Source: Sphaerolaimus hirsutus (lineage: Eukaryota > Nematoda > Chromadorea > Monhysterida > Sphaerolaimidae). Taken from it: DNA of 64,000 nucleotides. A model generated the notes under the pieces. The model saw nothing but the letters and a program-made list of their open reading frames with translations, was not told where the DNA came from and made no database searches. The position numbers and the translations under genes were made by a program. The stretch lies in assembly GCA_964036195.1 (NCBI GenBank), contig OZ038450.1, positions 1,118,701 to 1,182,700 of the forward strand, read 5' to 3'. Below, piece after piece: positions 48,587 through 60,500 of the stretch (the stretch's first letter is position 1; each line of letters starts with the position of its first letter).

Positions 48587-51500
48587 CTGCGTATTGTTAT
48601 CAGAGTTGTTAAAAGTATCAAAGTTTTTTCAACGTATACGTGAACGTAAAGTTTTCTATTTTACTCACCGCCCGAGTACAGAAAACGTAAAGGTTTTTTT
48701 TACTTACGCGTAAATGTGTCAAATCTTTTGAGGAACGAGAAACGAAATAAGAAACGTAAACATGAGTATTTTTGTGAAAATGTGCCCCAATTTTCGCTCA
48801 AAATCATTTATTTTCATACTTTTTGCCTATTTTCACATAAAAATACAAATCTCCCGCGATTTTTGGAAGGCCAGCCTAAAGATGGCAGGTGTGCAGTCAG
48901 CAGAGTATAAACTAGTGCGCACCTGCTGCATGGCCGACACCCACTCGTTCAGTCCCATCTGACTGTCATGCGCCTGCTGCGCGGGCGGCGGCAGCGGCGG
49001 CGCGGGGGGCGGCGAGCCCGTCGCTCGTGCGCTCAATGGCGGCGTGGTGCACGGCGGCGGCGCGGCGGGCAGCGGCGGGGGAGTGTCCACGTCCGATGCG
49101 CAGTGACCGTTGGTCAGCGCGGCGCCGCGGCTCGGCTCCACCGGCGTCACGGGCGACCAGGGCTTCTTGGCTGACTCGGTGGTGTTGCTGAACACGCCGC
49201 TGGTGCTCATCGTGTATGAGGAAGGCGTGCTTGCGTCGTTGATCGTCTGTGTGAAGGGAACATGTGGAACTGAATATTTTTGATGTGATTTTCGTTGGTG
49301 GATGGCCACTGGGAAAGGTTCTACGTTGAAAAATAATTAATATACCAACTGAATACCTTTATACATAATTACCTACATCTGTGTACTAAACGATTGCATT
49401 CTTTGCACATTATATAACCAATTTTGAGGGATGTAACCAATAAAGGGATGTAGTTCATAATATGCTAAGAGTATGCGAAGAATTGTCAAAGTGATTTATT
49501 TTATTTTTCACTTTAATTTTTGTTCACTTCAAACCAAAAACTGAAAAATCAGTCAACCAAAATGTTCTATTTTCTTTATAAAAAAACGAATAGAAATCAC
49601 CAGCGGCTGCTAAAAAAATCTCCAAACAACCCCCACCCCCTAAAAAAACTACACCGACACTCTCAGAAGCGGAAGGCGGAGGGGTGTCCACGACCCTCCC
49701 AAAAGTCGGTTTGACCGCGCTCGTGTCATCGATGAGCGGCTTCAAGGGGGGTCCATCCACGGGGGTCCTCCTGCGTCTGAGCGCCCCACCGAAGAGCTGA
49801 GAGGGCTTGACCACGCCGCTCGTGTCCAGGCCGCGCTCGCCGCTGTCGGGCGACTGGGCGGACGGCTCCATGTGGTTCATGTTGTTGCCTGTGATGGACT
49901 TTGTGTCAACTGGCGAGTCAACTGGCCTGTGTCGCAGCGATAAACAAATGCGCTTCTCTAAAAACATCGCCAGTTCAGCATTTAGGGCACTTGTGTTCTA
50001 TACGAGATTCTAATCTGAGAAATGTCACCTGTCACCTGAGAAATGTCCCGAGAAACCTCTCAAAATGTAAATAAATCTTTCTCGAAAAAAAAAACACATT
50101 TTTCGATTTTTATATATCTTATTCCCGTTTCTCAACCCCCCCCCCCCCTACCTGCGGTAGTGTGCTGCCTGCGGAACACAGCTGCGAGACTCTCGCCGGC
50201 CACCTGCGAGGGCGCCGCGCCGCCGTTCAGCTGCCGCTTGCCGTTGCCCACTGGGGTGGAGGGCTTCTTTGGCGGCAGCGTTGCAGAGTGCACCAGAGGC
50301 GGGCGTGACACCTGAAATCCACGTTTGAGGGGCAATTTGACGTGCACTTGACAATGGTGGATTGTCGCGCGTGTTCTTTGGAAATTGCTATGTATTTTCT
50401 TTAGGTATTAACGTTTAATGGTAATATTTCTTTATTTTAGCCGTGTTCTAGTGAGTTGAATAATTTATTTTTAAATTAGTACTCCAGCCCATAAATATAT
50501 TTTACATAATATATATGAATCATATTTAAACCTGTGGAATATCTCAGTAAAAATATCAATATTTATAAAAATGTACTTTTGTAGAGTTTTTCACTTTTTT
50601 TGTGAGATCGTAAAAAATAAATATTCCGAAATTTTTGAAATGATATGTAAACCCAGTCACAACGTGCTGCACCCACCGGCTCAGACTGGAGTTTGGACGG
50701 CCTGACAACAGACGACTCGTCGACGAGCGAGTCTCGCTTGACCGGCGGCGCCTTGTGCGCCACCTCGTACCTGTGCAGCGTGGACGACTGCCGGTCGCCT
50801 TGCAGTCGCGCCGCGCCGCCGCCCTCGCTGATCACTGTCACCGGCGTCGCCCTGGCCACTATGGGCGCGTCTTGCCGCACTGCAGCCGGCTTGAAAGCCA
50901 CCGCCCGATGTTGCCGCTGCTTCACTGGAGCTTCTGCGTGCACCTGCGGCGGCGCCTGCTTGCTCTGCACTTCTTCTGCCGCCGGAGGCGTGGGCGACTT
51001 GGCCGCAACTGCCGCAACGTCATTATCATCTGCCGCCGCGGGCGGACTGGGCGCGACGAAACCCGGCTGCTCTTTGGCCGGCGACGGCGTCCGGGAAGAC
51101 ATAGTTGACGCGCCGCTCGATTCTTGGTGGTTCTGCGGCGAGCAAAAAATACGTGGGCTGAGCGTCAAGGAATAGAAAATGTGAGGAGGGAAACGGCGCA
51201 TAACCACAATAAAAGATTGCGAAAACGCGATGAGCCACAAGTACATGGTGACTCAACCATCCCAAACAATATGTTTATTGCCCTGCAAACAGCCGGCAAA
51301 AAGCGCACAAAGCAAGTCTAACCGCGTGAAAGTGCTGCTCCGAATTGGAAGTGTGGCCATTCTCAGTAAACTTGACGTGCCGCTGGTGCAATTGCAGATC
51401 TTTTTTCGCCTGCTGCCGCCTCTGCTGCGCCGCGACGCACATCTCCTGCACGAGTCGATGTTGGTTGATCAGCTTCGACTGGACGCGCTGCAGCTCGGCT

Positions 51501-54500
51501 GCCTTGGCCGGCGGCAGGCAGGCGTTCTGGCGTTCGCGCGCCAATTCTTGCTCCGAGGCGAGACCGTGCCATGTGGCGAAAAGGTCCTAAGCGCGGAATA
51601 GTTGGTGTTTAAGTGGGTTGAGTTCGTGGGGATTGAGAACTTAAACTCTACCGAGAATGTTACCGTACTTTGGCGATTGAGTCAATTGACAAATTATTCA
51701 CCACATCACCTATAGTGGAAGCAATGTCTTGTGATGAGGAGAAAAATTTGTGGATCAACTCTGGAGTCAATTACGCAAGTTGTTAAGTTAAAAAAGATTT
51801 AGCAGTGAGAAGAAAAATGAGAACTCAAATTATTTATATTTTTTAATTTTTGTTTTCTTTTTATTTCTCACTTTTAAATTTACTTTTCTTTTAAAACTTT
51901 ACTGCTCATTTCACTTTGACCTTCCAAATTTACTACTAATTTCATTTCTCACTTACATCTCTTGTAAATTTTTACTTCTAATTTCTAAATTGTTTGTTTT
52001 TACTCCCCAACTTGCGAAACTGGCATCAGTTAGAGGCATCAAGTCTTGGTAGATTTCACTGAAATGTGCGCAGTCACAGGACCATACAACTTGCATTCTC
52101 GGCAGGGGTCTCGAATGGGGGGTTGGGGGGGGGGTTAACGGGGCAGGCCTGATACGCACATCTGCCCGTTACGCACATCTGCCCGTTACGCACATCTGCC
52201 CGTTACGCACATTTGCCCGTATCTGAAAATCACTTGAAAATGTGTCAAGTGAAAAAAAACAATGAAAAATAGCCATTTTTCACTGTTTTTCACTTGACAC
52301 ATTTTCAAGTGGTTTTTCATTGCGCAGCGTTTTTCACTTCACTCATATCTGAAAATCACTTGAAAAAGTGTCAAGTGAAAAAACGGGCAAACGTGCGTAA
52401 CGGGCAGATGTGCGTATCAGTGCACCCCCGGGTTAACCCCCCCCCCCAAACCGCCCAGCTATCTATCTATCCCGGAGGCCGCTTAGCTATCTATCCCGGA
52501 GGCAAAATTTTGGGCTACTACCCCCAGATACCCCTGATTCTCGGCGTTAGGCAGTGTAAACAAAACTGCCCTACTCCGCCAACCTGCAGTCGGTCATATT
52601 CGGCGTGCAGCCGCGCGTCCGATTCCAGATCGTCCGCCGACGGCCCGTTCATGTTGAACAGCAGCGGGAAGCTCGGCCCTCCCGGCGACTTCTAAGAGAT
52701 AAGATTGGCATTCATGTGAGAGCACTTGTGGACGTATGGAGAAACTGTGGTTATGGGGCCAGGAGAATTTGAGACGGTGTTCTGGACTTGAGATGTTTCT
52801 GGGCGTTGTATACTTGTCACCTTTGCGGTCTTTTCTATCCGCACAAGATTTTGCCTATTGTGACCACTCGAGAATTTTGTAAGACTAGCGAGCGCCATAG
52901 CATTCATCGACAAAAAACCTCGTATTTCTGGCAATTAAATTGCACCTCCAACAATCAAACTCACAATAATGGGCACGTCGCAAGTAACGTTCACAGTAGC
53001 AGTAGCTTCCTGGGCGACGTGCACAGCCCTCTCTTTCACGTGCGCAGCGACTGCATCAGCGGCGCGTGCAGCTGCAGCCTGGCTGTGATCGCGGCCGCGG
53101 TCGCATGCCGCCGGCGCCCGGTACACGGTCGTGTGCTGCAGTTGCGACGCCGGTTCGCTCGCAGTTCGCAAGTCCGGCTGCGGCGCGGCGGCAGGTTTCG
53201 CTTGAGGCGTCGCTGCGTGCGCGTTTGTTTGTTGCTGATAAAGATAGGTAAATGTGTGTGCTGCCTTCAGGGGGTAGGGAGCTGAGATTTTCCGTGACCG
53301 TGAAAATAATTGTGCTAACTCAAGTTTATCACTTTTCCACAAAATACTTGAGAACATACATACAAATCAAAAGTTTTTCCACCCAAAATGAGACGCTCTA
53401 CTTAGCGTCGAAAAATGTCAGCATCAGATGAAAAATGTCTGGAATAATTTTTTGTAGTCATGAACTGTCATTTTCATGAAAGTACATCATTTAGGTACGT
53501 CAAATACCCTCAAAAATTTCAGCTCAAGGTAATGGCACGCTGTAACCACAATAACATAACCTGACAAGCATTTTACCCAAACAAGTCACATTTCTTTAGA
53601 AGGCAAAGCTTTAAAAAAAAAAAGTGAAAAAAGACAAATACATGTGACTTATGTGTTTATGCACAAGGACGGTAGGTGGGGTTTTATTTAGACAAGCGAT
53701 TGCATTCAAACAGGCCAGTGTATAGCAGTATTACTGTCTACATTTGAAAAACAGTCATGTGTTAAGGAAAATCTGGGGGCCAATGTTTGGATAAATATTT
53801 ATACCCACACATGCTTGAGCTTCCGCAAATTGCTGCATGGTAAGTGACAGACAAAATTGGAAAATTCTTGTCAATAAAAGTTTACTTGTTGCTTGACTCT
53901 ACGGCTTGACCTACCACTGTCACTTGACTTGTACATACTTAGGTAACCACTCGCTGAATCTACCCAGCTATCTATCTATGAGCAGGGCTAAAATGGATAC
54001 ATAAAAATAGAACAGGGCTACCGGGCGACAGTATTTGAACATTACGCATCCATCAAAGTTTGAACGCTTATAAAATACCGCAAGTTGCGGCACTTGAAAC
54101 AAACTGGCACAGTATCACAATGAACGCATTCAAAAAGTAGACAAATTCGCCGGCTCACTGCAGCGGCGCGGCCGCATGAGCCCAACGTCAAACACCAAGC
54201 TGCAGCCACTGCAAAGGTCCTACACACACTAGTTGACAAGGACACCAAATGTCAACTGGTTCCCATCCCAATTCAAAGCTTGCTCACGATTCGACCAACG
54301 ACGTTCAAATGAAAACGTATAAAATCAGATTGCAAATGAAGCTGTAGTGTTGACAAAAATATTGCTGTATGTGCAATGCACAAGGCCGACATGAAGCATT
54401 TGTATCAAATTATGCGTAGCGCTACCCGCCAGCAAGCTTTGAATTGGGATGGGAACCAGTTGACATTTGGCGTCCTTGTCAACTAGTGTGTGTGGGGCCA

Positions 54501-57500
54501 AAACGCGCGCATTCACACACAGAAATTTGCCGCCGCTTCAAAGGCAAATAATACGAATACTAAATTCATCACGGCGCTTTCCAATGCAGGTACATCTAAT
54601 ATTTATATTCTGTGGTGACTAAGTAAGACCGGACCAAACTAATGCAATTGCTGTCTAGATTTCATTCCCCGACTAAAGCGCATGGGTGCAGCGAAAAACA
54701 GCCAGGTGAAAGGGAATTCGTTCAAAATAAATAGAGTGGATTTAATACACGCCATAATAAATCCAGGTACATAAATCTATGCAGATGCGGTGTATCTGGC
54801 AGCGGCGGCAGTACAAATTTGAGTTGAAAAAATCCAGAAAAAATCATTCCGCACAACCTGCATATCATCAGGACGGCAAAAAATGAAGGTCAAAAGACCT
54901 TCCTTCCTTTGCATTCATTTTCAAGTGAAACGCACCCGTATATTTCATTTATTTACATGTGTATTCGCTAGTGATGGAAACAGAAAAGTGTCAATGGCGC
55001 CGTGGCGCCATTCGAAAAAATGGCGCCACGGCGCAAGGAAATTGCGCCAGACAAATGAATAGCGCCAACAATTATGACATCATCTGAAATCGGGACTGAG
55101 ATGAAGAAAGCGCCAAAAGCCAACGTTTCCATGAGTAATTTTTATAATTGGGTATAATATTTAATGGCTAGACCCACAAAAACGCATCTCCCGTGGCGCC
55201 AATGCCTACACCAATAGTATTACAAAAGGGAGATATGCAGGAAACACTTCTAACCTCTTCAAAAATAAACGACAAAAATTATGAATATGAAAATGTAAAA
55301 AATTATATTTTTACTTATTAAGATCTTCCGTGGTTTTCGGAATGCTATGCGCTAGAGAAATAATTTGAACAGAACAAAACAAATCATTCGCAATCACTCG
55401 GGTTGGTGAAGGGTGAACAATGGGTGAAATTTGTGCAAAATCGAGGGTTCGTCGCGCGCGCGCCAGGGGTCAGATTCAATAAAAACGTAAGGTTCATGTA
55501 AGGCGCCCGACGCGCTTTGTGCGAAATTGCATGCCCTTTTTAGCGTGTCGGGTGCCTTCCGCTACGGGCAAACAAATCCGGCCTGGCGACACTCCCATAC
55601 CATGTAAAGTCACGTGTCAAATGTCAAATTTCATGCAAATTTCAAAATTTCAAAAATTTGCAAAATTCATTGCAAGCTGTCAATCAAAATAAATGATAAA
55701 TAATAGATTTTATTTCTAAACTTCTGACATCTTACATGATGTTTTACACATTTGTATTTGCAACATGGCATTTCACACATTACATGACATTTTACCGCCC
55801 CTTGTAGTGAAGGCTGAAATGCGTGCAAAATAGAGGGTTCGCTGCACGCGCCCAATTGAAGGGCACAACTTCACGCTAAAACTGAAAGCGATTGTAGAAT
55901 GTAAACCCGGGCAAAAGTGTGTAAATAACATTCCATTCAACGGCTATTACTTGTAATTCCGCGGTTTGTTGACACATCGCAAAGGTGCACTGTTAATGCA
56001 GACAATGCCTACATATTTGTGATGTATTATTTAAGTACAGTTGGGTTTGGCCCCTGTGAAATCCGCCTTTGTAAGGGTGCACAGCAGAAAATCTGTGTAA
56101 ACTACCTACCTATGTAATTTTGATGGATGTATTTATAGCGCGAGGTTTGCAGAAGTTGAGTGAACTTGATATTTTATATCTAGATACTGCAAAGATAATC
56201 CAAAAAACTGTGTACCAGAATGTTCCGTTAAACTTTACAAACTACAGAGAGGCAGATTCCTGTCAAAAAGTGTCCTGTCAAAAAAATCCCTTTTCGTGAA
56301 ATTTAAAGGTAAAAATATTTAAGGGAAATTTGACACTTCACCCGTCATTTGACAGGGAAGTTTAAAGACTTCCTACATGGAACTTGACTTGAAAAATCCC
56401 ACGGAATAAAACATTACATAAACTTAACAGGATAAGAAAGGAATTGCTAGCTGCTACTGGTGACTTAATGGAAATTAAATTGAAAATAACAATTGAGTCT
56501 CTGAAGAGATACTTATGCTTATCACAGCACACACGATAACAATACTCGGAAATCTTCCAGAAAAAAATTCAACAACACTCAAACGCAACAATAAAAAATC
56601 ACAAATCGACATTTGCCAGCCGACTGCCTAAAACTGGACGATGACAGCCAAATTCACACGACTATCAATAAATAAATATAATGCACCAATTTGTCGATAA
56701 CACCAGGGCCACGCATCAGTGCCCACAACGGCAGGACTTGAAACGGCAGCCCCCCCCCCCCCCCGGAATCACGCAATAAGTGCCCTACCCCCCCCCCCCC
56801 CCCCGCTATTATATTATATAGAAAGGAATACATGCTTCGCATGGATGCTACCGTAATTTGATGAATATAGTATGATGAATGTTTGTTGGAAAACCCCATA
56901 GCAAAGTATTGTTTTGTGTCTACACATACGGTGTTTTCAGCTAAAACGCATCAGATTTGAACGCATTTGAGTTTACCAAAATTAGTTTTTTTAATCGGTC
57001 AACTAGTTGATGGACACCTCAAACTGATAAACTCAAATGAGTTCAAATATGATTTATGAATTTTTGGTTGAAATCTTCTGTGTGTGATCGTGACAAATGT
57101 GAAGGAAAAAATAATCGGTCCATCATTCCGACGGTATACGGTAGTTTCCCGTAGAAACTGCGCCCTCGGCACTCGGCAGACTACACTGTACCAGTTGAAA
57201 TAATGCCATCTTCACTTCCTTCGCGAGGCTCACGCGCCTTCTATTGTAATGCAGAATGTGAATTTTAGAATTGAAAATGTGTTCATTGCGGGCGGGCGCG
57301 AATGAAAATTGAAATTTTCGCCGTCCGCGAAATAATGCGGGCACATCAAAAACAACACGAGAATCGGTTCCACTTGTGAACGGGGGCGGCAGAAACACAC
57401 GTGCGTTTATGAAATTCAGTCGTTGCGACGGCAAAAACGTTCGCCGCACACGTTTTTTCGGTCGTGATTAGAAGTTCAGTACACACACTGGCGAGTGCAA

Positions 57501-60500
57501 TCAGCTGGCGAAGGAATGGTGCCATTCCTTTCAAAGGCGCCACTGGGCGTGACGCTTGTCGGTTGGTTCAGAATTGCGGCCAAAGCATTGGCCACACTAA
57601 CCCTACACCAGTTGACAACGACACAAAATGTCAACTGGTTCCGTTCCCAATTCAAACTTTCTGATGAGTAACACTACGCATTATTTTTTCAACACTTTCG
57701 CACTGAACGTCGTTCGTTGGCCCGTCAGCAAGCTTTCAATAGGGATCGCAACCAGTTGACATTTGGTGTTGTTGTCAACTAGTGTGCATGAGACCGCTGT
57801 AGTGTAATAAAGGCGTCAATAAGTTCTGGCGCCGTTGGCGCCTTGCGCTATATTTTCGGAGGGCGCCAATTTTTCCTGGCGTTTTTCCATCACAAAATAG
57901 TAGCAATAGGGGGGAGGGTAGGGTGTCAAATTTCCGTTTCCGTTTTCCGTTTCCGCCTTTCCGCAGGAAAATTTTTTACCTTTCCGTTTTCCGTTTTCCG
58001 GCAGCCGAAAATTTTTTACCTTTCCGTTTTCCGTTTTCCGGCAGCCGAAAAATTTTTACCTTTCCGTTTTCCGTTTTCCGGCAGCTGAAAATTTTTTACC
58101 TTTCCGTTTCCGTTTTTCCGGCCCATTTTTCCGTTTTCCGGCTGAAAAATTTTTACCTTTCCGTTTCCGTTTTACCAGGCCATTTTTCCATTTTCTGGCT
58201 CGATTTTCAGTATTCTGGCATTTTTCCATTGTTTTTCCAATCTGTATTTATCTTCAATTGGCTCATCCCATTGTGTTGTTTTTGTCTCTTGGAGCAGCAT
58301 TGACAACTGGGATTTCAGGGTCAGTGAAACAGGTGCTGTGAACCCAATTGGGTCATATGCTGACACCAATAATTTATTCAAGTTTCATCTGGTTGGTGTT
58401 GTGATGCTGTCAATTTGCAATTTTGGTGTTGATATTGCCAGCATGTCCGTTTGGTGATTTTATTTCATGCCCATTACTGCAACAATTTTATTCACCTTTG
58501 GACTCCTGTCGTTTTCTGCTATTTCATTCATGACTGATCTGGAGTTTGACAGCCATTCCCTCATGTTCATAGAACATTGGTCAAATAACGCTTTGACTTT
58601 GTAATATAGTTCTAAAGCTTCAACTTCATTCGTGACACTCATGATGAAGTTATCGATGTAAATGTTGTTTATTATCATCGCCAACTGGTTTTGTTCCCCT
58701 TCATTTTCTTCATATTCATTCATGTTGTTTATTGTCACATTTAAATGGTATTTTATGACTGCTCCCAAAATTGCTGGGCTGCAGACAAGTTCAAACAGTA
58801 CGCGTTTAAAACAAAGTACTATTAAGTTATTTTCAGTTACTGGTTTTGAGGCATCTTTCAACCAGAAAAATTGTGTGTAAATAGTCTCTAGCTTGGTCAT
58901 GCAATCCTATTTGCAAAAATGCCTTTTCATTATCGGCAATTAATGCTAGATTGCCTGCCCTGAACCTCAGGAGTAGGCCCAGTGTTAATGGTGTTGTAAT
59001 TGGTCGTCTAAAAAGGCACTCGTTGAAACTGGGCTTACCTGCCAACCCATCGTACACGATTCTGCATGATGTCGATTTGCCCAGCGTGATTACTGGCTGG
59101 TGTGGCAGGTAATGAATCCCCTTGTTGTCTGTTTTGTCGTCACAGATCTCAATTATTCCCTTTTCTAGTTGGTCATCCAAAACTTTCCGGTATTGTTTGA
59201 ATAAGTTTGGATCTTTGTTGAATCTTCTTATCAGTGATTTAAACCACACCAAGGCTTCTGCTTTTCCCCTGGGGAAGGTTACTGATACTCTCTTTATACG
59301 ACCAGTCAATATAGTATCGTTTGTTGTTGTCATTGAATTTTATGCTATTTATTATCATCTCCTCTGCAATGTTGTCATCAATTGCATAGGGGTCATCAGT
59401 GACTCCCACTGCTTCTAGACTGTGAAATTGTCATAGTGTTTCCTTTCCTATGGCCACTATGGCTACTTTTTGATGATTTTTTGTTGGTTCAGTTAAGCTT
59501 GAACTACAAGTGAAGTTACAGGCATGATCCATAGTTGCAGAATGTACAGCTACCACAATCAAAGCCAAATAGGCAAACCTGCATGCAGGTTTTCCTTCTG
59601 CAAATTTGTCTATTACCGTGCTAATTTCACTTTATTTTTTTCCGTTTCCGTGAAAATTTTGCTTTCCGTTTTCCGTTTTCCGGCATTTCATTTTTCCGTT
59701 TTCCGTTTTCCGGCCAACAATTTTTTTTTACCTTTCCGTTTTCCGTTTTCCGCTGAGTGAAATTTTTTTACCTTTCCGTTTTCCGTTTTCCGGCAGAAAT
59801 TTTTTTTTTACCTTTCCGTTTTCCGTTTTCCGTAAAGTGAAAAAATTTTACCTTTCCGTTTTCCGTTTTCCGTAAAAAATTTTTTTTGACACCCTAGGGG
59901 AGGGACTGCACGAGAATTACACAAAAAGCACACATTCATGGAGACAGACAGCAAGCGTAAAGAAAACATGGATTATATAACTTGCAAAGTGTTATTTTAG
60001 GTCAGAAAAACGAGGGGCAAGCGTGGTATACCGCATGGTTTGCACAGAATGTTATCAGTTACCATATTTTAATGAAAAGGTTCATCAGATATGTACATGC
60101 TGTGCAAAGTTTTGGGGACGAAAAGCGATCTATTTGTTCCGAGGTGCATATTTCATTTTGAACGAGTTTTCTACAGGACATTTTGCAAATCGTTAGACAC
60201 TTTGCATGAACTTGACATTTTACAGGGGCTGGGACCTGATAGACTTCAGTGCAAAGTAGGCAAATACAAAACAACCCCAATAAAAACAAACGGCAACACA
60301 CAAACATAGACGCGGTTGCAAAAACACAGCATACCTTCAACCCCGTCGAGACACTGGGCGGCCGTGTGCAGCAAGTCGGCGAAGCTGCGCGCCAAGTCCC
60401 TCTCGTCCGACGAGCTCGGCACGCACGCGTCATTGTCATTGTCATTGTCATTGTCGTAATATTCTTCTGGTTCTGTTATTTTGTCAGTGTGGATTAGGTA

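Noticed and set aside
52145-52235. Regular short repeats resembling a CRISPR array
   Set aside because: The repeats are contiguous without unique spacers and sit inside a eukaryotic fold-back element.
57843-58303. FRFPFS-repeat frames on the + strand
   Set aside because: They are translations of the TTTCCGTTTTCCGG minisatellite.
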